From Methylobacterium cerastii (GTDB lineage Bacteria; Pseudomonadota; Alphaproteobacteria; Rhizobiales; Beijerinckiaceae), in NCBI RefSeq assembly GCF_022179125.1, contig NZ_BPQG01000007.1:1-64000 (forward strand): a stretch of 64,000 nt of DNA. Direction: 5' to 3'. Numbering within the stretch: position 1 is the stretch's first letter; every line of letters starts with the position of its first letter. The notes beneath the pieces are model-generated. The model was given only the letters and a program-made list of their open reading frames with translations. It was not told the DNA's origin and did no database searches. Positions 9,413 to 19,412 of this stretch are shown piece after piece. The translations under genes were made by a program, and so were the position numbers.

Positions 9413-10738
9413 ATGGATTCCTCCGACGCGCTGATGGCGCGCTTCCTGGCCCTGCATCCGCGCACGATCGACCTGTCGCTCGGCCGCATCCAGAGCCTGC
9501 TCGCCCGCCTGAACCATCCCGAGCGCCGGTTGCCGCCGGTGATCCACGTGGCCGGCACCAACGGCAAGGGCTCGACCATCGCCTTCATGCGGGCGATCCT
9601 CGAAGCCGGGGGCTTGGCCGCGCACGTCTACACCTCGCCCCACCTCGTGCGCTTCCACGAGCGGATCCGGCTGGGCGGCATCGGCGGCGGCCACTACGTG
9701 CCCGAGGACCGGCTCGCCGAGGCCTTCGCCCGCTGCGAGGCGGCCAACGCCGGCGACCCGATCACGGTGTTCGAGATCACCACCGCGGCCGCGCTCCTGC
9801 TGTTCTCCGAGGCGCCGGCCGACGTGCTGCTGCTCGAGGTGGGGCTGGGCGGCCGCGTCGACGCGACCAACGTGATCGACACGGTCGCCGCCGCCGTCGT
9901 CACGCCGATCGGCCGGGACCACGCCGAGTATCTCGGCGACACCGTCGAGCTGGTCGCCAACGAGAAGGCCGGCATCTTCAAGCGCGGCTGCCCGGCGGTG
10001 ATCGCCGCGCAGGACTACGCCGAGGCCGACGCGGTCCTGTGTCGCCGCGCGGAAGCCGTGGGCGCGACGCCGGTCTGGGTCGGCAACCAGGACTTCTCGG
10101 TGCACGAAGAGAGCGGCCGCCTCGTCTACCAGGACGAGACCGACCTGTTCGACCTGCCGCGCCCGAAGCTCGTCGGCCGCCACCAGTTCACCAACGCCGC
10201 CACCGCCATCGCGGGCCTGCGGGCGGCGGGCTTCGGCGACATCGGCGTCGCCGCGGTGGAGGCGGGCCTGCGCAACGTCGACTGGCCCGGCCGGATGCAG
10301 CGTCTCGCCCGCGGCCGACTCGCGGCCCTGGTCCCGGCCGGCTCCGAGCTCTGGCTCGATGGCGGCCACAACATCGACGGCGGCCGCATCCTCGCCACCG
10401 CGCTCGCCGACCTCGGCGAGCGCAGCGACGTGCCGCTGGTGCTCGTGGTCGGCCTGCTCGGCACCAAGGACGCCGAGGGGTTCCTGCGCCACTTCGTCGG
10501 GCTGGCCCGCGCGCTGATCGCGGTGCCGATCGCCGGGCAGATGGCGGCGAGGCCGGCCGTGGAGGTCGCCGAGATCGCCCAGCAGGTCGGCCTGAGCGCG
10601 CGCGTCTCGCCGAGCATCGAGGCCGCCCTCACGGCGGTCGCCGACATCGCCTTCGAGCGGCCGCCGCGCATCCTGATCTGCGGCTCGCTCTACCTCGCCG
10701 GCGCCGTCCTGACCGCAAACGGCACGCCGCCGACCTGA
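9413..10738 (+). CDS. folC: bifunctional folylpolyglutamate synthase/dihydrofolate synthase
   Basis: FolC adds glutamate to dihydropteroate and then extends polyglutamate tails on folates. The 441-residue protein has the ATP-binding loop HVAGTNGKGS (about residue 44), YTSPHL, the EVGLGGRVDATN motif and GRHQFTNAATAI of the Mur ligase fold. The start ATG lies 14 bases after the accD stop, so it is probably translated from the trpA-accD message. Confidence 0.93.
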   Translation: MDSSDALMARFLALHPRTIDLSLGRIQSLLARLNHPERRLPPVIHVAGTNGKGSTIAFMRAILEAGGLAAHVYTSPHLVRFHERIRLGGIGGGHYVPEDRLAEAFARCEAANAGDPITVFEITTAAALLLFSEAPADVLLLEVGLGGRVDATNVIDTVAAAVVTPIGRDHAEYLGDTVELVANEKAGIFKRGCPAVIAAQDYAEADAVLCRRAEAVGATPVWVGNQDFSVHEESGRLVYQDETDLFDLPRPKLVGRHQFTNAATAIAGLRAAGFGDIGVAAVEAGLRNVDWPGRMQRLARGRLAALVPAGSELWLDGGHNIDGGRILATALADLGERSDVPLVLVVGLLGTKDAEGFLRHFVGLARALIAVPIAGQMAARPAVEVAEIAQQVGLSARVSPSIEAALTAVADIAFERPPRILICGSLYLAGAVLTANGTPPT

Positions 10739-10904
10739 CGCCCGACGCGCCCGGCGGCGTGCGGGCTAGAGCCTGCCGCACGCGAGGTCCGGTCGGCCCG
10801 CCATTGCAGAGCTGCCGCATCTGTGGCGCCGATGTTACATCTTGGCTGTGGGAAATCCCGTATTCTCAGCATCGATCGGGCAACATGCTGGGGATCAAGA
10901 GAAC

Positions 10905-11813
10905 ATGAACAAGCTTCTGACGTCATTGGCCGCCTTCACGGCCCTCACCGCCGCCGCCTCGGCCGCCGACCTGCCGCGTCGCGCTCCGCCGCCGGTCTTC
11001 ACGCCCGTCCCGGTGTTCACCTGGACCGGCTTCTACTTCGGTGTGAACGCCGGCTACGGCTTCAACGCCGGCAACACCACCGCCCCGACCGTCGTCGGCG
11101 TCTCGCCGGGTAACGCGATCTTCGCCGGCCCCGCCGTCGGCGGTGTGCCCGCTGGCAACCGCGCTGGCGTCCTCGCCTTCGGCAACAACAGCGGCAACGA
11201 CGGCTTCACCGGCGGTGGCCAGGTCGGCTACAACTACCAGTTCACCCCGGGTTCGGGTGTCGTGATCGGCATCGAGGCCGACGCCCAGTACGTCGACTTC
11301 GGGCAGAACCGGAACCGCTTCTCGTCCGCCACGGTCGCCGGCGGCGGCATCCTGCCGGGCACCCTCGTGTTCAACCCGTCGGGCCTTTCCAGCCTCGACT
11401 ACTTCGGCACCGTGCGCGGTCGTCTCGGCTACGCCTTCGACAAGGCCCTGTTCTACGCCACCGGCGGTTTCGCCTACGGCTCGGGCGGCGGTCGTGACTT
11501 CGGCCTGCCGAACCGTTCGACCGACTCGTTCCAGACCGGTTACGCGGTCGGCGGTGGCGTCGAGTACGCGCTCCCCACCGACTCGTTCCTGAACTTCTTC
11601 CGTTCGTCGGCCGTGACCCTCAAGGTCGAAGGCCTGTACGTGAACCTGAACCAGGGCAACCGCAACAACGGCATCTTCGCCGTCAACTCGGCCGGTACGC
11701 CGGTCGGCGTCGGCAGCCCGGGCGTCACGCTCGTGTCGGGCGGCAACGTCCGTCGCGACACCGAGTTCGCCGTCGTCCGCGCCGGCCTGAACTACAAGTT
11801 CGGCTCCTACTAG
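10905..11813 (+). CDS. outer membrane beta-barrel protein (Omp25/31-like porin family)
   Basis: A 302-residue exported protein. The signal peptide MNKLLTSLAAFTALTAAASA is followed by ADLPRRAPPP, a mature N-terminus typical of rhizobial Omp25/31-type proteins (ADLP...). The glycine- and aromatic-rich body (TWTGFYFGVNAGYGF, GQVGYNYQF, VRGRLGYAF) and the final GLNYKFGSY fit an eight-stranded barrel ending in an aromatic residue. The ATG at 10905 was chosen because it starts the signal peptide. Codon use is strongly biased (nearly all C/G third positions), as in highly expressed genes, and it has its own terminator. Likely an abundant surface protein. Confidence 0.9.
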   Translation: MNKLLTSLAAFTALTAAASAADLPRRAPPPVFTPVPVFTWTGFYFGVNAGYGFNAGNTTAPTVVGVSPGNAIFAGPAVGGVPAGNRAGVLAFGNNSGNDGFTGGGQVGYNYQFTPGSGVVIGIEADAQYVDFGQNRNRFSSATVAGGGILPGTLVFNPSGLSSLDYFGTVRGRLGYAFDKALFYATGGFAYGSGGGRDFGLPNRSTDSFQTGYAVGGGVEYALPTDSFLNFFRSSAVTLKVEGLYVNLNQGNRNNGIFAVNSAGTPVGVGSPGVTLVSGGNVRRDTEFAVVRAGLNYKFGSY

Positions 11814-11888
11814 GATCCGACCTCCGACCCATGGGCCGTCCAGAGCCCGGGGTCGACTCGAACCATTCGAATTGGGTTTCGAAACGGA

Positions 11889-11921
11889 GAAAGCCCGGCC
11901 TCGCGGCCGGGCTTTCTTTTT
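11889..11921 (+). terminator. intrinsic terminator of the outer membrane protein gene
   Basis: A 12-bp perfect stem (GAAAGCCCGGCC at 11889-11900 with GGCCGGGCTTTC at 11905-11916, loop TCGC) is followed by TTTTT. It is a textbook Rho-independent terminator on the plus strand. Confidence 0.9.
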
Positions 11922-11942
11922 GCGCGTGAAGCGATGCGCACG

Positions 11943-11971
11943 AAAAAGCCCGCCTCCTCGAGGAGGCGGGC
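11943..11971 (-). terminator. intrinsic terminator of trxA
   Basis: GCCCGCCTCC (11948-11957), loop TCGA and GGAGGCGGGC (11962-11971) form a 10-bp stem. Read on the minus strand it is followed by TTTTT (complement of 11943-11947). It ends trxA transcription about 20 bases after its stop codon, facing the terminator of the converging gene. Confidence 0.88.
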
Positions 11972-11991
11972 CTGTTCGGCCGACGCGGGCG

Positions 11992-12321
<330 letters not shown>

Positions 12322-12612
12322 CGGAAAATACCCTTCTCGAAAGGCCGCCCGGGCGCCTGCAACAGGCCGCCCGCCGACCGGTGCCATGAGACTTGGCGAC
12401 CGGGCGTCCTGCGGTCAAGGCGGCGGAGGGGGCCGCATGCCGGCTGCCCACCCGGTTCATGACGAATCGCACACGAAGCGCCGTGCGACGGGGGCCGGGT
12501 CCCCGCGCGCTCGCTTTGGTGGAGGCCCCGCCCCATGTGAGTCGGAACGCCCGGGCGACGGTCCGTATCCGCCGCCCGGGCGTTTGGACCCGATCCAGGA
12601 GGATTCTCGACG

Positions 12613-13920
12613 GTGACAGGATTTTTGCAGGTGCCGCGCTTCCGTTCCCTCACGCTCGCCACCGTGGCGGCGGTCGCGCTCGCACCGGTCGCATTCGGCG
12701 AGGAGAGCGCCGCCCCGCGGCCGTCGCGCATCGAGGGCGATGCCTTCAGCGTGCCCGCGGCCAAGACCGCCGGCGACGCGCCCGCCGAGACTGCCGCGCC
12801 GAACACCGCCTACAAGCCGCTGCTGCCGAACCAGACCCGTGCCCCGAAACCCGCCGAGGCCGTGAAGGTGGACGTCGCCACGGTGGCCAAGGGCCTCGCG
12901 AGCCCGTGGGCGATGGAGTTCCTGCCGGACGGCCGGATGATCGTCACCGAGAAGGCGGGCAAGATCCGCATCGTCGCGAAGGACGGTACCGTCGGCCCGG
13001 CCATTTCCGGCGTGCCGAAGGTCGACGCCCGCGGCCAGGGCGGCCTGCTCGATATCGTGCTCGGGCCGACCTTCGCCACCGACGGGCAGGTGTTCTTCAG
13101 CTTCAGCGAGCCCCGCGGCAAGGGCAACGGCACGACCGTGGCGAAGGCCAAGCTCCTCCAGGACGGCAAGGGCGGGGGCAGGCTCGACGACGTGAAGGTC
13201 GTGTTCCGGCAGATGCCGACCTACGACGGCGACAAGCACTTCGGCTCGCGCCTCGTCTTCGCGCCCGACGGCATGCTGTTCGTCACGGTGGGCGAGCGCT
13301 CCGACAAGGCGACGCGCGGGCAGGCGCAGGACCTGTCGAGCGGCCTCGGCAAGGTCTTCCGCATCGACGCCGAGGGCCAAGCCCCCAAGGACAACCCGTT
13401 CTACGGCAGCGACAAGGCCAAGCCCGAGATCTGGTCCTACGGCCACCGCAACGTCCAGGCCGCGGCCCTCGACGGGCAGGGCCGGCTCTGGACCGTGGAG
13501 CACGGCCCCCGCGGCGGCGACGAGCTGAACCGGCCGCGCCCCGGCCTCAACTACGGCTGGCCGGTGGCGACCTACGGCATCGAGTATTCCGGCGAGCCGC
13601 TCGGCGAGGGCGTGACCCAGGCCGCCGGCACGGTGCAGCCAGTCTACTACTGGGACCCGGTGATCGGCCCCTCCGGCATGGCGCTCTACACCGGCACGCT
13701 CTTCCCCGCCTGGAAGGACGACTTCCTCGTCGGCGGCCTCGTCAGCGAGGGGATCGTGGTGCTGAAGCGCGACGGCGACAAGGTCGTCACCGAGGAGCGC
13801 GTGCCCCTCGATGCCCGCATCCGCGACGTCCGCGTCGGACCGGACGGCGCGGTCTACGCTGTCACCGACGGCGCGGACGGCCGCATCCTGAAGCTGACCC
13901 CCAGGGCCGACGCCGGCTGA
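12613..13920 (+). CDS. PQQ-dependent sugar dehydrogenase (aldose sugar dehydrogenase type)
   Basis: A 435-residue exported beta-propeller enzyme related to soluble glucose dehydrogenase and YliI (Asd). The hydrophobic N-terminus (LTLATVAAVALAPVAFG) is a probable signal peptide. The body carries the propeller blades PWAMEFLPDGRMIVTEKAG, GLLDIVLGP, SYGHRNVQ and NYGWPVATYG, which in this family line the PQQ and calcium site. It should oxidise aldoses in the periplasm with PQQ as cofactor. A good ribosome binding site, AGGAGG at about 12597-12602, decides for the GTG start at 12613. It stands alone. Confidence 0.88.
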   Translation: MTGFLQVPRFRSLTLATVAAVALAPVAFGEESAAPRPSRIEGDAFSVPAAKTAGDAPAETAAPNTAYKPLLPNQTRAPKPAEAVKVDVATVAKGLASPWAMEFLPDGRMIVTEKAGKIRIVAKDGTVGPAISGVPKVDARGQGGLLDIVLGPTFATDGQVFFSFSEPRGKGNGTTVAKAKLLQDGKGGGRLDDVKVVFRQMPTYDGDKHFGSRLVFAPDGMLFVTVGERSDKATRGQAQDLSSGLGKVFRIDAEGQAPKDNPFYGSDKAKPEIWSYGHRNVQAAALDGQGRLWTVEHGPRGGDELNRPRPGLNYGWPVATYGIEYSGEPLGEGVTQAAGTVQPVYYWDPVIGPSGMALYTGTLFPAWKDDFLVGGLVSEGIVVLKRDGDKVVTEERVPLDARIRDVRVGPDGAVYAVTDGADGRILKLTPRADAG

Positions 13921-14040
13921 TCGGGGCATCGCTTGCCGAACGCACGCGACGCGTTCGGGCGCCCGTTGGTGTTCCTTCCACGTGCTGCCAGAGACCGTAT
14001 TCACACAGCTCGCCGCGCATCCCGAGGGAGGCGCGGCTTC

Positions 14041-14235
14041 CCCTCTCCCCGCGGGCGGGGAGAGGCTCGGCTGCACCCCGTCGTGCAGCCGGGGAGCGGC
14101 GGCGAAGCCGAAGCGACGGTGAGGGGGAGTATGCGGAAGAGCCTCCTCCGGCGTCGCCCCCTCACCGTCGGCCGCCGCCTCGCTTTGCCGACGACGAGGT
14201 CGGCAATGCCCTCTCCCCGCAGGCGGGGCGAGGGG
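14041..14235. repeat. palindromic intergenic repeat element
   Basis: The 418-base gap between the sugar dehydrogenase and SURF1 holds a compound repeat. Two near-identical units, CCCTCTCCCCGCGGGCGGGG (14041) and CCCTCTCCCCGCAGGCGGGG (14209), flank a 14-bp perfect inverted repeat, CGACGGTGAGGGGG (14114-14127) and CCCCCTCACCGTCG (14157-14170). Such CTCTCCCC/GGGGAGAG elements are common between genes in GC-rich Rhizobiales. No gene is visible in the gap. It could act as a transcript-end hairpin for the two converging genes. Confidence 0.6.
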
Positions 14236-14338
14236 ATGCGCGCAGAGCGGATCGACAGCAGCGGCGATGTGTGAATTCGGTAGGTTTGCCGGGAAGGGAC
14301 AGCACCACAACTTCGCAGCAGCCGACGAACGTGCGTCG

Positions 14339-15040
14339 CTACCGCCGCCGCTCCCCATTCACGTAGATCGCCGCGCCTAGCATCATCGCGGCGAGGGTGA
14401 ACCAGGTCAGCGCGTAGACGAGGTGGTTGTTGTGGAAGGCCACCACCGTCAGGCCGCCGACCGGGAGGCCGCCCTCCGGCCCGGCATCCGCATCGATGAA
14501 GTACGGCGCCACGTCGGACAGCCCGCGGGCCGATGCGATGACCGCGACGTCGCGCGAGTACCAGCGATTCTCGGGCGGCGCGTTGCTGCGGAGGAACGCG
14601 CCGCCGGGTTCGGTCAGCCGCAGCAACCCGGTGACCACGACCTCGCCCTCGGGCCGGCGCCAGCCCGCCGGGTCGCGGCGGTCGGACGGGACGAAGCCGC
14701 GGTTCACTAGGACCGTGAAGCCCTCGGAGACCAGCGGGGTCAGAACCCAGAACCCACCGCCGAGCGCCGTCACGGCCTGGACCAGCGTCGTGGATTCGTG
14801 GCGGAAGCGGCCCGACACCCGCACGTGCCGGTAGGCGTCGGACGCCTCGGTGACCGAGGGCCAGGCTGCGGGTCCCGGGGCAGGCGTCGGCGCCGCGCTC
14901 ACCCGCGCCTCGACGCGGGCGATGAGGTCGAGTTTCCAGGTCCGGCGCTCGACCTGCCAGATCCCGAGGGCGACGAGCCCCGTGACCGCCAGCGCGCTCG
15001 CAAGGTTGAAGGCCGCCCGGCCGAGGCGGATCGTCCTCAG
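14339..15040 (-). CDS. SURF1 family protein (cytochrome oxidase biogenesis)
   Basis: SURF1 proteins sit in the inner membrane and help assemble haem-copper oxidases. The protein has an N-terminal helix (LASALAVTGLVALGIWQVERR), the conserved NRGFVP stretch, and a C-terminal helix (ALTWFTLAAMMLGAAIYV). No ATG, GTG or TTG lies in frame between the cyoD end and the conserved start. The best candidate is CTG at 15040, whose last two bases overlap the cyoD TGA (CTGA), giving 233 residues, the normal size. The frame stays open upstream to 15172 inside cyoD. Last gene of the cyo operon. Confidence 0.88.
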   Translation of the reverse strand: MRTIRLGRAAFNLASALAVTGLVALGIWQVERRTWKLDLIARVEARVSAAPTPAPGPAAWPSVTEASDAYRHVRVSGRFRHESTTLVQAVTALGGGFWVLTPLVSEGFTVLVNRGFVPSDRRDPAGWRRPEGEVVVTGLLRLTEPGGAFLRSNAPPENRWYSRDVAVIASARGLSDVAPYFIDADAGPEGGLPVGGLTVVAFHNNHLVYALTWFTLAAMMLGAAIYVNGERRR

Positions 15041-15447
15041 GGCTTGTGGTGCATCAAGTCGTGCGGGGAGGCCGGCATCATGTTGTTGTTCAGGTGATAC
15101 ATCACCCAGATCGAGCCGGTCAGCGTGATCACGACGAGGGTCAGCGTGAAGATCAGGGCGAGGATGGTCCATCCCCCTTCCGACTTCGTGTTCATGTGCA
15201 GGAAGTAGATCATGTGGACCACGATCTGCACCACCGCGAAGGCCATGATGATCAAGGTGGTGTGCACGGCGTTGCCGAGCACGTCGCTCATCACCAGCCA
15301 GAACGGGATCGCGGTGAGGATCACCGAGAGCACGAAACCGGTCATGTAGCTGCGGAACGACCCGTGCGCGCCGGTCCCGGGACCATGCGCGTCGTGGCCG
15401 TGGCCGTGCGGCTCGGCGTGGGTGCCCGCCCCCGTCGCTAGACTCAC
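15037..15447 (-). CDS. cyoD: cytochrome o ubiquinol oxidase subunit IV
   Basis: Small subunit of the bo3-type quinol oxidase, needed for copper insertion and complex stability in E. coli. 136 residues with three membrane helices ([60 protein letters not shown]), as in the family. The N-terminus is histidine-rich ([11 protein letters not shown]). It starts with GTG overlapping the cyoC stop (GTGA). Confidence 0.93.
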   Translation of the reverse strand: MSLATGAGTHAEPHGHGHDAHGPGTGAHGSFRSYMTGFVLSVILTAIPFWLVMSDVLGNAVHTTLIIMAFAVVQIVVHMIYFLHMNTKSEGGWTILALIFTLTLVVITLTGSIWVMYHLNNNMMPASPHDLMHHKP

Positions 15448-16070
15448 TGCAGCACTCCCATCAGGTACACGAAGGTGAACACGCCGATCCAGACCACGTC
15501 GAGGAAGTGCCAGAACATCGACAGGCACATCAGCCTGCGCTTGTTCTCGACGATCAGCCCCTTCTGGGCGGTCTGCACCATCAGCACGATCAGCCAGACG
15601 ATACCGAGCGACACGTGCAGGCCGTGGGTGCCGACGAGGGCGAAGAACGAGGACAGGAAGGCCGAGCGCTGCGGCGTCGCGCCCTCGTGGATCAGGTGGG
15701 CGAACTCGTAGAGCTCGATGCCGATGAAGCAAGCGCCGAACAGGCCGGTGATGGCCAGCCAGAGCTGCATCGTCTTGAGGTTGTCCTTCTCCATCTCCAG
15801 CATTGCGAAGCCGTAGGTGATGGAGGACAGGAGCAGCATCGAGGTGTTGAGCGCCACCAGCGGCAGCTCGAACAGGTCTCGCGGCGAAGGCCCGGCCGCG
15901 TAGTTGCGGCCGAGCACCCCGTAGGTGGCGAACAGCACCGCGAAGATGAGGCAATCGCTCATCAGGTACATCCAGAATCCGAGCATGGTGCTCGACTCGT
16001 GGGCGTGGTCCTCCTCGAGGTAGAAGGCCGGTGCCTCGGCGCCCGGCGGGGCGGTGTCGGTGTGCATCAT
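15444..16070 (-). CDS. cyoC: cytochrome o ubiquinol oxidase subunit III
   Basis: 208 residues with five predicted helices, matching subunit III of the bo3 oxidase. Family motifs seen: [19 protein letters not shown], the NTSMLLLSS stretch, HGLHVSLG and [10 protein letters not shown]. It begins 4 bases after cyoB and overlaps cyoD, so the subunits are translated as a unit. Confidence 0.95.
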   Translation of the reverse strand: MMHTDTAPPGAEAPAFYLEEDHAHESSTMLGFWMYLMSDCLIFAVLFATYGVLGRNYAAGPSPRDLFELPLVALNTSMLLLSSITYGFAMLEMEKDNLKTMQLWLAITGLFGACFIGIELYEFAHLIHEGATPQRSAFLSSFFALVGTHGLHVSLGIVWLIVLMVQTAQKGLIVENKRRLMCLSMFWHFLDVVWIGVFTFVYLMGVLQ

Positions 16071-16074
16071 CGGC

Positions 16075-18078
16075 TCAGGCCCGCCCCGCCATCACGCTCG
16101 TACGCTGTCCTTCGGCCCGTACCACGTCGGCGGCGGGGATGTAGAAGTCGCGGTTGTAGTTGAAGGTGTGGATCACGGTGACCAGGAACATCGTCGCGAA
16201 GGTCGCCGCGGCGAGCCACCAGATGTACCAGATCATCGCGAACGAGAAGCCGATCGAGACCACGCCGAGGATCACGCCGGTGGCGGTGTTCTTCGGCATG
16301 TGGATCGCCCGGTAGCCCTCCACCGGCCGTGCGTAGCCGCGCTTCTTCATGTCGGACCACGCGTCAAGGTCGTGGATCACCGGGGTGAAGGCGAAGTTGT
16401 AGTCCGGCGGCGGCGAGGCGGTGGACCATTCGAGGGTCCGGCCGTTCCACGGGTCGCCGGTGAGGTCGCGCAGCGCCTCGCGGTTTCGGATCGAGACCAC
16501 GAACTGCACGATCATCGACAGGATGCCGAGCAGGATCAGCACCGCGCCGAAGGCGGCGACGACGAACCAGATCTGAAGGGACGGGTCGTCGAAGTGGTTG
16601 GCGCGGCGCGTCACGCCCATCAGGCCGAGCACGTAGAGCGGCATGAAGGCGAAGTAGAAGCCCACCGTCCAGAACCAGAACGACATCTTCCCCCAGAACG
16701 GGTCGAGCTTGAACCCGAAGGCCTTCGGGAACCAGTAGGTCACGCCGGCGAACATCCCGAACAGCACGCCGCCGATGATCACGTTGTGGAAGTGCGCGAT
16801 CAGGAACAGCGAGTTGTGCAGCACGAAGTCGGCCGGGGGCACGGCGAGCAGCACGCCGGTCATGCCGCCGATGGTGAAGGTGACCATGAAGCTCACGGTC
16901 CACATCATCGGCAGCTCGAACCGGATGCGGCCGCGATACATCGTGAACAGCCAGTTGAAGATCTTCGCACCCGTCGGGATCGAGATGATCATCGTCGTGA
17001 TGCCGAAGAACGAGTTCACGTCGGCGCCCGAGCCCATCGTGAAGAAGTGGTGCAGCCAGACCAAGTACGACAGGATGGTGATGACCACCGTGGCGTAGAC
17101 CATCGAGGCGTAGCCGAACAGGCGCTTGCCGGAGAAGGTCGAGGTGACCTCCGAGAAGATGCCGAAGGCCGGCAGGATGAGGATGTAGACCTCCGGGTGG
17201 CCCCAGATCCAGATGAGGTTGAAGTACATCATCGGGTTGCCGCCGAGGTCGTTCGTGAAGAAGTGCGTGCCGACGTAGCGGTCCATCGACAGCAGGGCGA
17301 GGACGGCGGTGAGGATCGGGAAGGCCGCCGTGATCAGCACGTTGGTGCAGAGCGAGGTCCAGACGAAGATCGGAAGCTTCATCATGGTCATGCCCGGCGC
17401 GCGCATCTTCACGATGGTCGCGATCAGGTTGATGCCCGACAGCAGCGTGCCGATGCCGGCGATCTGCAGCGCCCAGATGTAGTAGTCGACGCCGACGCCC
17501 GGGCTCATGTCCGCGCCCGAGAGCGGCGGGTAGGCGAGCCACCCGGTGCGGGCGAACTCGCCGACGAACAGCGAGGCCATGACCGTCATGGCGCCCGAGA
17601 CCGTCATCCAGAACGAGAAGTTGTTGAGGAACGGGAAGGCCACGTCGCGGGCGCCGATCTGCAGCGGCACGACGTAGTTCATCAGGCCGGTGACGAACGG
17701 CATCGCCACGAAGAAGATCATGATCACGCCGTGCGCCGTGAAGATCTGGTCGTAGTGGTGCGGCGGCAGGTAGCCCTCGTTGGCGCCGAACGCCACCGCC
17801 TGCTGGGCGCGCATCATGAGCGCGTCGGCGAAGCCGCGGAGCAGCATCACGAAGGCCAGCACGATGTACATCACGCCGATCTTCTTGTGGTCGACCGAGG
17901 TCAGCCAGTCCCGCCACAGCGGGCCCCAGAAGCGGTAGTAGGTGATCGCGCCGAGGACGACGAGGCCGCCGAGCGCCACCATGGCGAAGGTCACCTGCAG
18001 AATCGGCTCGTGGTAGGGGATGTCTTCCAGGGAGAGCCGTCCGAAGACGAGCTTCTGGAGATCCGGATTGGAGAACAT
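16075..18078 (-). CDS. cyoB: cytochrome o ubiquinol oxidase subunit I
   Basis: Catalytic haem-copper subunit that reduces oxygen to water with electrons from ubiquinol and pumps protons. 667 residues, the E. coli size. Visible ligands and channels: TAHGVIM (low-spin haem histidine), WGHPEVYIL (copper B histidine and cross-linked tyrosine), LHHFFTMG (two copper B histidines) and AHFHNV (haem histidines). The N-terminus [21 protein letters not shown] is typical of CyoB. Follows cyoA by about 43 bases. Confidence 0.97.
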   Translation of the reverse strand: MFSNPDLQKLVFGRLSLEDIPYHEPILQVTFAMVALGGLVVLGAITYYRFWGPLWRDWLTSVDHKKIGVMYIVLAFVMLLRGFADALMMRAQQAVAFGANEGYLPPHHYDQIFTAHGVIMIFFVAMPFVTGLMNYVVPLQIGARDVAFPFLNNFSFWMTVSGAMTVMASLFVGEFARTGWLAYPPLSGADMSPGVGVDYYIWALQIAGIGTLLSGINLIATIVKMRAPGMTMMKLPIFVWTSLCTNVLITAAFPILTAVLALLSMDRYVGTHFFTNDLGGNPMMYFNLIWIWGHPEVYILILPAFGIFSEVTSTFSGKRLFGYASMVYATVVITILSYLVWLHHFFTMGSGADVNSFFGITTMIISIPTGAKIFNWLFTMYRGRIRFELPMMWTVSFMVTFTIGGMTGVLLAVPPADFVLHNSLFLIAHFHNVIIGGVLFGMFAGVTYWFPKAFGFKLDPFWGKMSFWFWTVGFYFAFMPLYVLGLMGVTRRANHFDDPSLQIWFVVAAFGAVLILLGILSMIVQFVVSIRNREALRDLTGDPWNGRTLEWSTASPPPDYNFAFTPVIHDLDAWSDMKKRGYARPVEGYRAIHMPKNTATGVILGVVSIGFSFAMIWYIWWLAAATFATMFLVTVIHTFNYNRDFYIPAADVVRAEGQRTSVMAGRA

Positions 18079-18121
18079 GGGTTCGATCCGTTGAGGGTGG
18101 TGCGGCGGCGAGGCGCCGGTC

Positions 18122-19318
18122 CTACTTGTTGTTGAGCTGCGACGGGGCGATCGAGTCCCGCTCCGGCGCCGGCATCTGGTTCTCGGGTTTCGTTCCGTTT
18201 TCGTGGACGTGCGGGTTGTTGCCGTCCGGCTTCATGCCCTGCGGCTGCTCCTGGCCGTGCGGGGTGCGGCCGGAGGCCGGGGCGGTGGAGCCCGGCGCCT
18301 CGTCGCCCTGCTCGATGTGGCGGTTGTCGTAGCGCAGGCGCTCGCGGTTCTCGGTGGAATCCTTGCCGGCGCCGCCCTTGGCGTCGATCGTCATCATCTC
18401 GCTCATGCACATCTTGCCCGGCACGGCGCACATGTTGAGGATCGTGTCGAACAGCCCGTCGGCGACGGACTTGTAGTACTTGACCGGCTCGGCCTCGCTC
18501 GGCTTCTCGAGCTTGAGGTAGTCCTCGCGGCTGAGCTCGCTTCCTTGCGCCTTCGCCTTGGCGATCCAGGCGTCGAAGCCGGCATCGTCGAGGCCGTGGA
18601 ACTTGAACGTCATCCGCGAGAAGCCGGTGCCGCTGTAGTGCGAGGACAAGCCGGCATACTCACCCGGCTTGTTGATCACCGCGTGGAGCTGCGTCTGCAT
18701 GCCAGGCATCGCGTAGATCATGCCGGCCAGCGCCGGGACGTAGAAGGCGTTCATCACCGAGGAGGCGGTGATCTTGAAGTCGATCGGCCGGTCGACGGGG
18801 GCGGCGAGCTCGTTGACGGTGGCGATCCCGTATTCGGGATAGAAGAACAGCCACTTCCAATCGAGCGCGACGACCTCGACGGTGAGCGGCTTCACGCCGG
18901 CCGCCACGGGACGGGTGGCGTCGATGCGCCGGAGCGCCCGGAACGGGTCGAGGGTATGGGTGCTGATCCAGGTGAGCGCGCCGAGCGCGATGATGATGAG
19001 AAGCGGCGCGGTCCAGATCACCACCTCGAGCTGGGTCGAGTGGTGCCAGTCCGGATCGTAGGGGGCGGACTCGTTGGTCGCCCGGTAGCGCCAGGCGAAG
19101 AGCAGGGTCAGCGCGATCACCGGAAGCACGATCAGCAGCATCAGCCCGACCGAGGCGAGGACGAGGTTGCGCTGCTGCAGGGCGACGTCGCCCGAGGGCT
19201 GCATCACCACGAGGTTGCAGCCGGCGAGCAGCCCGGAGAGCGAGACCGCGCAGAAGCCGCGCAGAAGCCGGGCGGCGGTGCGGGCCGGAGGACGGGGACG
19301 TGAGGCGGAACGTGCCAC
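18122..19318 (-). CDS. cyoA: cytochrome o ubiquinol oxidase subunit II (lipoprotein)
   Basis: Subunit II of the bo3 oxidase. A lipoprotein signal with lipobox LAGC ends near residue 34, followed by two membrane helices ([41 protein letters not shown]) and a cupredoxin domain ([20 protein letters not shown]) without copper ligands, as expected for a quinol oxidase. At 398 residues it exceeds E. coli CyoA (about 315) because of an extended hydrophilic C-terminus rich in Pro, His, Gly and Asn (from about residue 320). GTG at 19318 is chosen because it gives a normal signal peptide; a longer frame starts at 19378. Confidence 0.92.
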   Translation of the reverse strand: MARSASRPRPPARTAARLLRGFCAVSLSGLLAGCNLVVMQPSGDVALQQRNLVLASVGLMLLIVLPVIALTLLFAWRYRATNESAPYDPDWHHSTQLEVVIWTAPLLIIIALGALTWISTHTLDPFRALRRIDATRPVAAGVKPLTVEVVALDWKWLFFYPEYGIATVNELAAPVDRPIDFKITASSVMNAFYVPALAGMIYAMPGMQTQLHAVINKPGEYAGLSSHYSGTGFSRMTFKFHGLDDAGFDAWIAKAKAQGSELSREDYLKLEKPSEAEPVKYYKSVADGLFDTILNMCAVPGKMCMSEMMTIDAKGGAGKDSTENRERLRYDNRHIEQGDEAPGSTAPASGRTPHGQEQPQGMKPDGNNPHVHENGTKPENQMPAPERDSIAPSQLNNK

Positions 19319-19412
19319 GGTGATCAACTCGGTTTGCCTGGCCGGCGGGCCCGGGGGCCGTTCGGCGCGATCATGCATCGGGACGGGGTGAGTGACGACG
19401 CGGGTGTCCCGA

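Noticed and set aside
10757-10783. Terminator after folC
   Set aside because: An 8-bp stem (GCGTGCGG/CCGCACGC) with an 11-base loop is present but no T-run follows, so I do not call it.
16054-18135. 693-codon plus-strand frame over cyoB
   Set aside because: Antisense shadow of cyoB, rich in His, Asp, Glu and Arg without domain features.
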